This document shows, piece by piece, positions 47,901-55,843 of a stretch of DNA of 64,000 nt (position 1 is the first letter of the stretch; each line of letters begins with the position of its first letter). A program made the position numbers and the translations under genes. The notes below the pieces were generated by a model. The model made no database searches, had not been told where the DNA came from, and was given only the letters and a program-made list of their open reading frames with translations. The DNA is from Bradyrhizobium semiaridum (lineage in GTDB: Bacteria > Pseudomonadota > Alphaproteobacteria > Rhizobiales > Xanthobacteraceae): contig NZ_JAGKJJ010000012.1 in the NCBI RefSeq assembly GCF_020329505.1, positions 1 through 64,000 of the forward strand, read 5' to 3'.

Positions 47901-48732
47901 GGTCGCCGCGCTAACCGACAAGGATGGCCTTGATTCAGCGATGCACATGGTTTCGATGCGCCTTGTTTCCGATCGCACCGCTAAGCGTGAGCCTGCCCTC
48001 GAAACCCTTGAGGCAGGCCGTCACGTTCTTTCGAAGTTCGAGCTTGGCAACTCCAAGCGCCAAGTGCAACGCGAGGACCACGAGCTCGGCTCACTTGCGA
48101 AAGCGTGCCTTGCCGGCAAAGAAGGTGAGGTGGTCGTTCGGCGACTCACTCGAATGCTCAAAGAAGCATCGGCTGACTATACGCTGCGCGCACACGACTA
48201 CGACGATCTGGTGAACGCCTTGTTCGTTGTTCAACCCATTGTAACACTTGATGAAATGTTTACAGGCGACGAGGCGTCGGTTAAGGCCGGCATTCGTTTC
48301 GTCGAAAAGCTCACCCGGCGGCGGGCCAGCCCGCTTGATGGCGTTCCGCCGAGTACGTTGATTGGTTGGTGCCAGATCGAGCCAGATATGCGCTATCCGA
48401 TCCTCGGCGTCGCGGGTTCTCTCTTTGCGAGTGACAATCACTCTTCGCCTCGCCAGTGGACGCCGCTGGGTCCATTGCTCCTGCGGAACGCGCCTAATCC
48501 GACCAAAATTCTCGCGACCATCGTCAAGCGGCTCTATCCCAACAGCTGGGGCGGCTCTTGGGCGACGGAGATGGAAGGCCGTTTCAAGTTGCTGGAGCAG
48601 CTTGACGTCAGTGCCAGTCCGGACCTTCAGAACGCGAAATCAGAGGCGCTGGCTCGCATGCGAACCGAGATCGAGGGCGCGCGCAAGAAAGAGGCCGAAG
48701 AAGAGCGGCAGCGCAGCGCGCGCTTTGAATAG
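44914..48732 (+). CDS. nuclease-STAND NTPase, Avs-like antiphage defence candidate
   Basis: 1272 residues. Residues about 1-130 resemble a PD-(D/E)xK (Mrr/Cap4-like) nuclease: GLDVRV with D53, then GFQVKK with Q76 and K78, the D...QxK arrangement. Residues 238-390 form a STAND-type P-loop NTPase: Walker A GLSGVGKTR at 242-250, Walker B MILVIDN with D302, and SGGNARIAIALA at 376-387 in the place of the STAND GxP motif. From about 420 to the end the protein reads as helical repeats with no catalytic motif, ending in a charged Glu/Lys/Arg helix. Known Avs proteins pair such an effector and NTPase with a C-terminal sensor that binds phage terminase or portal. Function is inferred from architecture only. 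Codon use is unlike its neighbours. ATG 44914 is the first start. Confidence 0.8.
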   Translation: MFEITGDHIAELSDEDLRSLIGMLCEAEMRRRDLPVSVVTWGGNQNAKDAGLDVRVSLPATTQTDGFIPKPSSGFQVKKSDMPRSAILDEMRPKPKGVIRPSIAALAEESGAYIIVSGDGSASDSALKDRREAMAEAMQGVPHADKLVLEFLDRGRVATWVRDHAAIITWVRKKIGKAIPGWHPYGTWSHTPDAKNTDYLADDAARIRTGTQDEGDGLSAIEGINRIRDVLRTPGKVVRLVGLSGVGKTRFVEALFDGKIGDNPLDPALAAYADVANTPDPPPSELAANLLAENRRMILVIDNCPPDLHRKLSEIVRVSGSKLSVITVEYDIREDQPEGTDVFSLEASSTELIEKLVARRFPQLSQIDCSTVAKFSGGNARIAIALAGTVEKDETVAGLSDEDLFRRLFHQRHQPDETLLLIGQACALVYSFQGEDLEGDNAELPILSGLIGKTADEMYRGVDELRSRDLMQRRGVWRAVLPHAVANRLAAMALRKIPPQRINTAIINGKSERLLRSFSRRLGYLDTSEEACTIVAAWLAPGGLLFDVLDLDELGKAIFHNVAPVMPELVLSALEREIGKADAATLERSKNFISLIRLLAFDPKLFERSTALLLRFHAIGTDSHVDKDAGNVIVSFGHIYLSGTHATIEQRLALIESLLRSPDAKQQALGVESLDAVLQTDHFSSSYLFEFGARSRDHGYYPRSDADITHWFGSALKLVETIAASDLPVVDGVKKSIAGEFRGLWANAQLGDELDKMARAFAGNGFWRDGWIATRQARAYDSKRLSPESLAKLKALEEFLRPKDLVAKVRGIVLEAKGGGLGYDELDDAEDLDKYDYDAAEKRTAVAIERLGKDLAVATESLQEILPELVSGNGHRLFQLGSALAWGADEPRLLWEALLTQLAATQDGNPTVMGGFLSGLQALQPDDVDAMLDDALTNPALVTWFPYLQASVHIDDSGIARIHRSLELGRSPIERYSHLAWGRASDPIPGPAFRDLVAALTDKDGLDSAMHMVSMRLVSDRTAKREPALETLEAGRHVLSKFELGNSKRQVQREDHELGSLAKACLAGKEGEVVVRRLTRMLKEASADYTLRAHDYDDLVNALFVVQPIVTLDEMFTGDEASVKAGIRFVEKLTRRRASPLDGVPPSTLIGWCQIEPDMRYPILGVAGSLFASDNHSSPRQWTPLGPLLLRNAPNPTKILATIVKRLYPNSWGGSWATEMEGRFKLLEQLDVSASPDLQNAKSEALARMRTEIEGARKKEAEEERQRSARFE

Positions 48733-48782
48733 TATGAACGAAGCCAAGTCTCCGGCGTGGCTTGGCGAAGACTTGGTAAGCC

Positions 48783-49563
48783 CTAGCTGTGGAGCCTCAA
48801 GAGGTTATTCCCGGCCATGTCGAGCCTGCTGATGGGTGGCCTTGAGCCGATACTGCCATGAGGACGATGCCAGTTGTAGCGGTGAAGCCATCGAGGCAAC
48901 TCCGCTGCTCGTTCCTGAGAAGTGTTGTAGGCCTGCGCGTAAGCCCATTCTCGTAGGCTGGTTTGAATGAAGCGCTCAGCCTTGCCATTAGTCTTTGGCG
49001 TGTAGGGCTTGGTGCGGATGTGCTTGAGGCCGAGGCGCTTGCAGGCCTTCTGGAAGGCGAAGGATTTGTAACAGGCGCCGGCTCGACCCCTGTCGATCGC
49101 CGGTGATCCGATGGCCGATCCGATTGAACTTGCCGAGCTTTTTGATGTCGATGTGGATCAGTTCGCCGGGACGTTCGCGCTCATAGCGCCGGATCGGCTC
49201 GGCCGGCTCCAGAGCAGCCAATCTGTTCAAACCGAGCCGGCGCAGGATACGGCTGACAGTTGCGGCTGAGATCCCGACCTCGAGCGCGATCTGTTTGCCG
49301 GTGTGGCGCTGCCGGCGGAACGTCTCGACAGCTGCGCATGTGGCTGCCGGGGTTTGGCTTGGCGATGAAAGAGGCCGTGAGGAACGATCTCGCAACCCAT
49401 CCACGCCGTCCGCGCGGAAGCGTTTGACCCACTTGGCGACTGTCTTCGCGGTGGTGTTGAACTGGCGCGCGGCGACCGCCTGGCTCAGCCTTCGCTCAAC
49501 AACACTTCGCACCATCGCCTCTCGACCTTTCGGCGTCAGAGGCGCATTCTTGTGAACGTCCAT
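48783..49563 (-). pseudogene. IS481-family transposase, internally deleted and frameshifted
   Basis: It begins at ATG 49563 (MDVHKNAPLTPKGREAMVRS). The N-terminal helix-turn-helix is present (QAVAARQFNTTAKTVAKWVK), then GELIHIDIKKLGKFNRIGHR. At about 49090 the frame changes to GACYKSFAFQKACKRLGLKH, with RTKPYTPKTNGKAERFIQT, and ends at TAG 48783. Compared with intact relatives, the central part with one of the catalytic aspartates is missing. It cannot be active by itself. I could not define its terminal inverted repeats. Confidence 0.85.
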
Positions 49564-49813
49564 TCGGTTCTCCGCGAATCGCTGGTGTTTGGCGACTTCA
49601 GAGTTCCCGGTCAGGGCCGAATGGACAACCTCCTGAAAGTTCACAACGTCATCGACGCAAATTCAGGCCGACCGAAGTCGAAAACCGTGCAACAGAACGT
49701 CCAACAATCCGCCGCGGCTAGCGAGTTTCTCGAACGCCGTTCTTCAGATAAGATGTTGAATTTGTGAATGAATTTCGAAAACTTGAGGGTGTCTTAAGTA
49801 ACTCAAAGAGCGC

Positions 49814-49943
49814 TCGCCCGCTCCAAGATTTCTCGCTGGCCGAGCTGACTCTCGCTAATCGAGCTGACAGTGTGATGAAGGCCCGCTCTCCGGAGGCGGG
49901 CTTTTTTATTTTCCGGTCGCGGCAGGCTTCGGTTCACCCGGCG
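49814..49943. repeat. right direct repeat (displaced tRNA-Gly 3' end; att site)
   Basis: TCGCCCGCTCCA (49814-49825) repeats the tRNA 3' end without the rest of the tRNA. The repeat continues through the terminator hairpin and about 40 bases beyond. Differences from the left copy include an extra A after the core and a roughly 20-base insertion near 49850-49870. Confidence 0.85.
49881..49907 (+). terminator. second copy of the tRNA-Gly terminator
   Basis: GCCCGC (49881-49886) pairs with GCGGGC (49896-49901) and is followed by TTTTTT. The hairpin is identical to the one at 44682-44708. Confidence 0.75.
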
Positions 49944-50101
49944 TGAGTCGCAACTTCCACGAGTTGAAATGCCACACGGCACGTTCGTTAACCGTCAAGC
50001 GAGCTGTTAGTAAAACTGATAGAAAACTGTGTTGCTGTCAGCGTCGAACGCAGGCACGAAGTGGCCGCCTTCGCCGTGGCGATACGGCAAGCCATACGAG
50101 A

Positions 50102-50779
50102 ATGTCAGTCAGCTGGACGCCAGACCCCGGTTTGTATCGAAGCGTGCTGCGCTGGAGCATTGTCGCGCCGGCCGTTCTCGCCGCCAGTTGGTCGATTGCT
50201 CCGGCCGCCGCGCAAATGATGCCGAGCGACTCGGCCTACGCGTCATCGCCTCCAACAGCCAGCTTCTTCGCCGCACCGAATTTCGAGCCGGCCGAACCGC
50301 AGCAGCCGCGCACCAGGGTCTACATCACGACGCGATCCAATCCAGGGGGCGGGCGTAACTATTGCGTCCGGATCTGTGACGGTCGCTATTTCCCGCTGCC
50401 GCAGGCCAACGAAACGGCAAGCAAGACCTGTGAAGCCGTCTGCCCGGGCGCCGAGACGAAGCTCTACTCGGGCTCCGACATCGAGAGCGCGCGAAGCGAG
50501 CAGGGCGAGACCTACAAGGCGCTGGCGAATGCATTCCGCTTCCAGCGCGAGATCGTGCCGCAATGCTCGTGCCGCTCGGATGCTGCGGCCGGGCTCGCCG
50601 CGATCTCGATCGAGGATGACATGACGCTGCGCACCGGCGACATCGTCGCCGCCAATGACGGCTTCAAGATCGTCGCGGTCTCCGAACGGCGCTCCGGCGT
50701 CCGGGGCAGCATCCTGTTCAGGCCGCTGTCCAGCGCCAAGGCGCAGGCGCTCGGCCTTTCGCGCGTCTCATCGCGCTAG
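50102..50779 (+). CDS. secreted DUF2865 protein
   Basis: 225 residues from ATG 50102. An N-terminal signal region ends around APAAAQMM. The DUF2865 signature is NYCVRICDGRYFPL, followed by ETASKTCEAVCPGAETKLYS and QCSCRSDAAAGLA. The regularly placed cysteines suggest disulfides in the periplasm. The family is restricted mostly to Rhizobiales and has no known function. It is the first gene to the right of the island. The gap after it (50780-51031) has no visible feature. Confidence 0.85.
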   Translation: MSVSWTPDPGLYRSVLRWSIVAPAVLAASWSIAPAAAQMMPSDSAYASSPPTASFFAAPNFEPAEPQQPRTRVYITTRSNPGGGRNYCVRICDGRYFPLPQANETASKTCEAVCPGAETKLYSGSDIESARSEQGETYKALANAFRFQREIVPQCSCRSDAAAGLAAISIEDDMTLRTGDIVAANDGFKIVAVSERRSGVRGSILFRPLSSAKAQALGLSRVSSR

Positions 50780-51031
50780 ACCGAGCGTTCGCTTCGCGCG
50801 AATATTGCGCTGCAATGCGCCTGGATATCTTCTGAAACACGACGCACAAAATTTGGTCGCTCACTTTGTCTTGACCGCAGCGCAGCACGAATGCCCCGTA
50901 CTTCTCAGCCTCGTCGGATGTGCTACCATTTTGCCGTCTGACCACCTCACAGACCGCCACCATCATCTCTCAGGGCGTTCAAAATCAATAACAGCGCAAG
51001 CTGCAACGGCTTGGCACAGGGGAGTGACGCG

Positions 51032-52309
51032 ATGAAATCTGCTTTCAATCAATCATTAATTGCGCTTACGGCGATCGCGCTGCTGGCCGGGACTGGCTTT
51101 GCCAATGCGCAGCAGCAGACGGACAAGGGCCGGCCGCTGAAGAAATATGAATCCGGCACCAAGGAATTCTGGACCCATCCGCCGGACGACTGGTTCCTGG
51201 GCGACGAGACCGAGGCGCAGAAGGGCCTTGCGCCGCCGTCGGGCCCGCCGACCGGCGCCTCCGACGCCGAGCTCGCGGCGATGATGAAGAAGATCAAGCT
51301 GCCGCCGGGCTTCAAGATCGAGGTCTACGCCTCGAACGTGCTGGCGGCGCGCCAGATGGCCTGGGGCGACAAGGGCACGCTGTTCGTCGGCTCGTTCGGC
51401 CTCGGCAACGTCTACGCGATCAAGGACAACAACGGCAAGAAAGAGGTCAAGACCATCCTCAAGGGCCTCAACATGCCGACCGGCCTCGCCTTCAAGGACG
51501 GCGCGCTCTACGTCATCGCGGTCGACAAGCTGATCCGTTACGACAACGCCGAAGCCAATCTCGACAATCTCGGCAGCGGCAAGGTGGTGTATGACGACAT
51601 GCCGTCCTATGCGGCGCATGGCTGGAAATACATCGCGGTCGACAAGGATGGCTGGTTCTTCATCCCGTTCGGCCCGCCCTTCAACATCGGCATTCCGCCG
51701 ACCTCGGTGTCGCAGATCCGCCGCGTCGATCCGAAGACCGGCAATGCGGAGATCTGGGCGCTCGGCGTGCGCAACTCGGTCGGCGGTGACGTCGATCCGC
51801 GCACCGGCAAGTACTGGTTCACCGAGAATGCGCGCGACTGGATCAGCGACGATCTGCCGAGCGACAAGCTCAACATGATCTCGAAGATCGGCGAGCATTT
51901 CGGCTATCCCTACTGCCACCAGGGCAACCTGCCGGACGACAAGTTCGCGATGGGCCACAAATGCTCGGAGTTCACCCCGCCGGTGTTCAATCTCGGTGCC
52001 CACGTCGCTCCGCTCGGCATGAAGTTCTATACCGGCAACCAATTCCCGGCCGAGTACAAGAACAGCATCCTGATCGCCGAGCACGGCTCGTGGAACCGGC
52101 ACAAGTACCAGGGCGGCCGCATCGTCCGCATCACCGCGAGCCCCGACGGCAAGAACGCGAAGCAGGAGATCTTCGCCTCCGGCTGGATCGAGGGTGACCA
52201 GGGCTATCTCGGCCGTCCCGCCGATATCCTGCTCGACAAGGACGGCTCGATCCTCGTCGCCGACGACTGGGCCGGTGCGATCTATCGCATCAGCTACAGC
52301 AAGAAGTGA
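51032..52309 (+). CDS. periplasmic PQQ-dependent sugar dehydrogenase-like beta-propeller (sorbosone dehydrogenase family)
   Basis: 425 residues from ATG 51032, with GGGGAG just upstream. A signal peptide ends around GFANAQQQ. The six-bladed propeller family shows LPPGFKIEVYASNVLAARQM, ALGVRNSVGGDVDP, WFTENARDWISDDLPSDKLN and IAEHGSWNRHKYQGGRIVRI. It would oxidise a sugar or aldehyde in the periplasm with PQQ as cofactor. PQQ binding and substrate are not provable from sequence. The next gene, 226 bases on, codes for a di-haem cytochrome c, a plausible electron acceptor. Confidence 0.85.
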   Translation: MKSAFNQSLIALTAIALLAGTGFANAQQQTDKGRPLKKYESGTKEFWTHPPDDWFLGDETEAQKGLAPPSGPPTGASDAELAAMMKKIKLPPGFKIEVYASNVLAARQMAWGDKGTLFVGSFGLGNVYAIKDNNGKKEVKTILKGLNMPTGLAFKDGALYVIAVDKLIRYDNAEANLDNLGSGKVVYDDMPSYAAHGWKYIAVDKDGWFFIPFGPPFNIGIPPTSVSQIRRVDPKTGNAEIWALGVRNSVGGDVDPRTGKYWFTENARDWISDDLPSDKLNMISKIGEHFGYPYCHQGNLPDDKFAMGHKCSEFTPPVFNLGAHVAPLGMKFYTGNQFPAEYKNSILIAEHGSWNRHKYQGGRIVRITASPDGKNAKQEIFASGWIEGDQGYLGRPADILLDKDGSILVADDWAGAIYRISYSKK

Positions 52310-52390
52310 CGGCTGAACTGTTGCGGGGCTGCGGTGGCCGATCTGGCAACTGCAGCCCGTTCACGTGGGTATGTCCGCAATCGGAACAGA

Positions 52391-52517
52391 CTCGTCATGC
52401 CCGGACTTGATCCGGGCATCCATCCAAACAAGAAACCTTTAGCAAGTGCGATGGATTGCCGGGCTTGTCGCGCCGGAGAGACTTCAGCCTCGCAGGCGGA
52501 TCGAGCCCGGCAATGAC
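52391..52517. repeat. palindromic intergenic repeat (family E)
   Basis: CTCGTCATGCCCGGACTTGA is mirrored by GAGCCCGGCAATGAC. It lies between the dehydrogenase and cytochrome genes and is translated as an artefact if the cytochrome frame is extended. Confidence 0.7.
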
Positions 52518-52535
52518 ATACGGAGAGAACTGACT

Positions 52536-53114
52536 ATGCGTGTTGCGTCGCTCGGAATCCTGTCCGCGGCAATCCTGCTGAGCTCCTTTGCCCACGCCGC
52601 AGACGTCGCCGCCGGTAAGGCGAAGGCCGAGATGTGCGTCGGCTGCCACGGCGAGAACGGCATCTCGCAGATGGAGAACATTCCCTCGCTCGCCGGCCAG
52701 CTCGATCAGTTCATGCAGTGGCAGCTCGTGTTCTTCCGCGCCGGCGCGCGCAAGAACGAGCAAATGCAGCCGATCGTCGAGCAGCTCTCGAACGAGGACA
52801 TCCGCAATCTCGGCGCCTATTTCGCCTCGCTGCCGCCGTTCAAGGGCAGCAAGGACGACAATCCGGAGCTCTCGGAAAAGGGCAAGCAGGCCGCCGCGGG
52901 ACGGCGCTGCGCCTCATGCCACACCGACACCTATGTCGGCACCAAGGCCGTCGCGCGCCTTGCCGGCCAGCGCGAGGAATATCTCGTCAAGGCGCTGCAC
53001 GACTACAAGTCCGGGCAGCGCTCCGGCGGCGCCCAGGCCGCGATGGCCGACGTCGCCTATCCGCTGAGCGACGAGGAGATCACCGCGCTCGCGCATTACC
53101 TGTCGCATCTCTGA
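52536..53114 (+). CDS. periplasmic di-haem cytochrome c (c4-like)
   Basis: 192 residues from ATG 52536, with GGAGAG upstream. A signal peptide ends around SFAHAADV. Two haem sites are present: CVGCH at residues 34-38 and CASCH at 125-129. Methionine ligands are plausible in MQPIVEQLSNEDIRNLGAYF and in the matching C-terminal segment. Two similar halves indicate an internal duplication as in cytochrome c4. It probably takes electrons from the upstream dehydrogenase and passes them to an oxidase. Confidence 0.92.
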   Translation: MRVASLGILSAAILLSSFAHAADVAAGKAKAEMCVGCHGENGISQMENIPSLAGQLDQFMQWQLVFFRAGARKNEQMQPIVEQLSNEDIRNLGAYFASLPPFKGSKDDNPELSEKGKQAAAGRRCASCHTDTYVGTKAVARLAGQREEYLVKALHDYKSGQRSGGAQAAMADVAYPLSDEEITALAHYLSHL

Positions 53115-53121
53115 GAGACCC

Positions 53122-53208
53122 GTAGCCCGGATGAAGCGAAGCGCAATCCGGGGGCGCTGCATCCGCGGCACGACCGTTCCCGGATTCGCTTCGCTCCATC
53201 CGGGCTAC
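53122..53208. repeat. palindromic intergenic repeat (family C)
   Basis: GTAGCCCGGATGAAGCGAAG is mirrored by GCTTCGCTCCATCCGGGCTA. It lies between the convergent cytochrome and panE genes. Confidence 0.75.
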
Positions 53209-53219
53209 AAGGCTCCGAA

Positions 53220-54140
53220 CTAGCTCGCCCGCTGCCTCTCATACGCCTTGAGATGCGTGTAGGCGGTGCGCAGTTTCGGCACCGGGATCTTCGCGGCATC
53301 GGCGCGGACGATCAGATCGCCGATCACGTGATCGGCCTCGACCGGCAGCCCCGCCTTGATGTCGCGGAACATCGACGCCGTCATCGGCGAGCCTTCGGTC
53401 GTCAGCATGCCGCGGGTGCGCTGGAAGAACGGACCGCCCGGCGCGTGGCCGGCGTCGGCGGCGATCGCGCTGCATTCGTCGAGGATGCCGAGCAGGAAAT
53501 CACTGCCGCCCGGCGCCGCCAGGATATTGCCGACCGAGGTCCGCATCAGGCTGGTGGAGGCGGCGAGCGAGGCCAGGAACACCCACTTCTCCCACATGTC
53601 TTGCATGATGTGTTCGCTGGCTCCAGCGCCGTTGATCGCGGAGAAAGTATCCGCGATCGCACGCACGCGATCGGACATGCCGCCGGCGCGCTCGCCGAAG
53701 GTGAGCGACTGCATCGGCTGCAGCTGCACCACCTCGCGCTTCTCGTTCAGCGTCGCCGCGATCGCGCAGAGCCCGCCGAGCACGCGCGACGCGCCGAACT
53801 TCTTTTCCAGCGCATCGAGATGCAGCATGCCGTTGAGCAGCGGGATGATCGCGGTGCTGTCGCCGACCGCGGGCGCAAACGACTTGATCGCATCCTCGAG
53901 ATCGAACGCCTTGCAGCTCAACAGCACGACGTCGAATTTTTCCGAAAGCTTGTCGGCCTGTACGGCCGGCGGGTTGTTCAAGGTGACGTCGCCGTTCGGG
54001 CTCTTGATCACCAGCCCGGCGGACGCCAGCTCTGACGCGCGCCGCGGCCGCACCAGGAAGGTGACGTCGCGGCCGGCCTCCAGCATCCGGCCGCCGAAAT
54101 AACCGCCGATCGCGCCGGCGCCGACCACGAGAACGCGCAT
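53220..54140 (-). CDS. panE: 2-dehydropantoate 2-reductase
   Basis: 306 residues. It reduces ketopantoate to pantoate with NADPH in pantothenate and CoA synthesis. The N-terminal Rossmann motif is VLVVGAGAIGGYFGGRM. A catalytic-lysine region lies in MWEKWVFLASLAAST. SMFRDIKAGLPVEADHVIGD matches the C-terminal domain. The family contains paralogues with other keto-acid substrates, so panE is probable but not certain. Confidence 0.87.
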   Translation of the reverse strand: MRVLVVGAGAIGGYFGGRMLEAGRDVTFLVRPRRASELASAGLVIKSPNGDVTLNNPPAVQADKLSEKFDVVLLSCKAFDLEDAIKSFAPAVGDSTAIIPLLNGMLHLDALEKKFGASRVLGGLCAIAATLNEKREVVQLQPMQSLTFGERAGGMSDRVRAIADTFSAINGAGASEHIMQDMWEKWVFLASLAASTSLMRTSVGNILAAPGGSDFLLGILDECSAIAADAGHAPGGPFFQRTRGMLTTEGSPMTASMFRDIKAGLPVEADHVIGDLIVRADAAKIPVPKLRTAYTHLKAYERQRAS

Positions 54141-54176
54141 GGGAATTCGTCCTTCTTTGTTGTTGCCCGGGGAGGG

Positions 54177-54250
54177 CGCGAATAGCTGACGGGGAGTAGC
54201 GAATGGATATTAGAAGTCTATTCGCCATTCGCTACTCACTATTCGCTCAC
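54177..54250. repeat. AT-richer palindromic repeat (family H)
   Basis: GCGAATAGCTGACGGGGAGT, then GCGAATGG, mirrored by CCATTCGCTACTCACTATTC. It lies between panE and the isomerase gene. Confidence 0.65.
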
Positions 54251-54251
54251 T

Positions 54252-54857
54252 TCACTTTCCCGAGACCATCTCCTCGACCTCGCGCAGCTGCTCCTTGCCG
54301 AAGAAGATCTCGTTGCCGACGAAGAAAGTCGGCGAGCCGAACGCGCCGCGCTCGACCGCGGCCTGGGTGTATGCGATCAGCTTGCCCTTCACATCCGCCT
54401 CCTGCGCCCGCGCAAACAGTTTTGCGGCGTCGAGGCCGGAGGAAGCGATGGCTTTGCCGGCGACCTCCGGATCGTCCATCTTCTTCGGCTCGACCCACAT
54501 GTGGTGGAACGCCGCCTCGACATACGGCTCGAACACGCCTTCCAGCTGCGCGGCGACCGCGGCGCGCATCAGGTTCAGCGTGTTGACCGGGAAGAACGGG
54601 TTCCAGACATAGGGCTTGACGCCGAACCGCTTGAGGAAGCGCTCGGTCTCGATCTGCTGGAACTCGGGCTTGTTCTTGACGCCGGCCAGCGTCTCGGCCG
54701 GCGACTTGTTGTTGGTGGCCTTGAAGATGCCGCCGAGCAGGATCGGGACATACTCGAACTTGACGCCGGTGCGCTGCTCGATGGCCGGAATGGCGCGGTG
54801 GCTGAGGAAGGCGTTGGGGCTGCCGAAATCGAACAGGAATTGCGGATTTGCGCTCAC
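54252..54857 (-). CDS. 2-hydroxychromene-2-carboxylate isomerase-like protein (DsbA-fold, GST kappa type)
   Basis: 201 residues from GTG 54857, which has GGGAGAG seven bases upstream and gives the family N-terminus SANPQFLFDFGSPNAFLSHR. The active-site serine is in FGSPNAFL. FKATNNKSP and AKLFARAQEADVKGKL lie further on, and the end reads GSPTFFVGNEIFFGKEQL. Relatives isomerise hydroxychromene carboxylate in naphthalene breakdown with glutathione, but many are of unknown substrate. No aromatic-degradation gene is adjacent. Confidence 0.85.
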   Translation of the reverse strand: MSANPQFLFDFGSPNAFLSHRAIPAIEQRTGVKFEYVPILLGGIFKATNNKSPAETLAGVKNKPEFQQIETERFLKRFGVKPYVWNPFFPVNTLNLMRAAVAAQLEGVFEPYVEAAFHHMWVEPKKMDDPEVAGKAIASSGLDAAKLFARAQEADVKGKLIAYTQAAVERGAFGSPTFFVGNEIFFGKEQLREVEEMVSGK

Positions 54858-54985
54858 GGCAGTCTCTCCCTCGGGCTTCGCTTGGTACAGGCCTGCTGTC
54901 ACAGGCCGTGCTGGTAGAATATGATAATCATCATGTGAGCCGTACGGCGCGATGTCAAATCAGGCATCCCATCGTCCGTGCATAC

Positions 54986-55115
54986 GCGTCATTCTCCGGT
55001 GCGCAATTGCGCACTGAGCGCGCGCCCCTTGGCGCGAACCCGGAATTCGTTCAGCCGCCGAGGCCGCGGCGCGATGGATTCCGGGCTCGCGCTTTCGCAC
55101 GCCCCGGAATGACGG
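54986..55115. repeat. palindromic intergenic repeat (family D, with family K core)
   Basis: CGTCATTCTCCGG is mirrored by CGCCCCGGAATGACG. The palindrome GTGCGCAATTGCGCAC inside it is shared with the family K repeat at 149-164. It fills the gap between the isomerase and DUF2239 genes. Confidence 0.65.
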
Positions 55116-55121
55116 CGTGGC

Positions 55122-55712
55122 CTAATCCGCCTGGTCGCTGTAGGCGAGCGCGATCGCGTGGTCGCGGATGTCGGCCGGCCAGTCCGCGATCAAGGTCGAG
55201 AAGCGTCGGCGGTCGTGCACGAACAGCGCCCGGATCGCGTCCTCGTAATGCGGACGGTTGCCGGCCATCGTTGTCATGAAGCGATAGGCGGCATCCTGCG
55301 CGAGGCGCGTGCGATCCTTGTCGCCGCTCGAGCGCCGGGCCTCATCGATCAGTTTGCGGATCGCGACCGAGGCGCCGCCCTTCTGCTGCGCCAGCCAGTC
55401 CCAGTGCCGCGGCAGCAGCGTGATCTCGCGCGCGACGACGCCGAGGCGCGGCCGGCCGGGGCCGCGCGGCGCAGGCGCGGGCTGCTCATGCTCCTCGGCT
55501 GCGGGTGTCTTTGGTTTCGGCAGGCGTTTGAGCACGTCGTCGACCGAACCGCGATAGTCGATGTCGACCAGCGCCGAGGTGCGGCCGTCGAATACCAGGA
55601 CGGCGGCGTCCTTGCGCCGGTCGAGCAGTTGCTTGGCGGCGCGCACGACCTCGCCGAGATCGCCGGCGGCGATGCGCCGCTCGCTTTCGAAGGCGACAAA
55701 GGCAGGATTCAT
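55122..55712 (-). CDS. DUF2239 family protein
   Basis: 196 residues from ATG 55712. The conserved parts are VAFESERRIAAGDLGEVVRA at the start, a Pro/Ala linker with RGPGRPRLGVVAREITLLPR in the middle and WDWLAQQKGGASVAIRKLID. No catalytic motif is evident. The basic RGPGRPRLG segment resembles an AT-hook, which hints at nucleic-acid contact, but this is speculative. The frame beyond 55712 runs into the start region of the GST gene and was rejected. Confidence 0.85.
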   Translation of the reverse strand: MNPAFVAFESERRIAAGDLGEVVRAAKQLLDRRKDAAVLVFDGRTSALVDIDYRGSVDDVLKRLPKPKTPAAEEHEQPAPAPRGPGRPRLGVVAREITLLPRHWDWLAQQKGGASVAIRKLIDEARRSSGDKDRTRLAQDAAYRFMTTMAGNRPHYEDAIRALFVHDRRRFSTLIADWPADIRDHAIALAYSDQAD

Positions 55713-55843
55713 GGCACACTTCTCCGGTTGCGCGACATATTGTCCGGGTAATTTGGGGCGATCGCGATGCGCCCATCTCGACTTTCCAGCGCCCGGCTGG
55801 CACCAAGCGCCGCTCGGCCACGCCGATACCTTGAGGAACGACA

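Larger units (their letters stand above)
44647..49943. mobile_element. tRNA-Gly genomic island, about 5.2 kb, no integrase seen
   Basis: The boundaries are the direct repeats 44635-44744 and 49814-49943. The content is one large nuclease-STAND gene (44914-48732), a decayed IS481-type transposase (48783-49563) and short non-coding ends (44745-44913; 49564-49813). The large gene is visibly poorer in GC at third codon positions than its neighbours. No integrase, relaxase or recombination directionality factor is present. The island is therefore either a remnant or a passenger moved by an integrase encoded elsewhere. Confidence 0.8.

Noticed and set aside
49814..49943. Second tRNA-Gly gene at the right end of the island
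   Set aside because: Only the last 12 bases of the tRNA and its terminator are present; the D, anticodon and T arms are missing.
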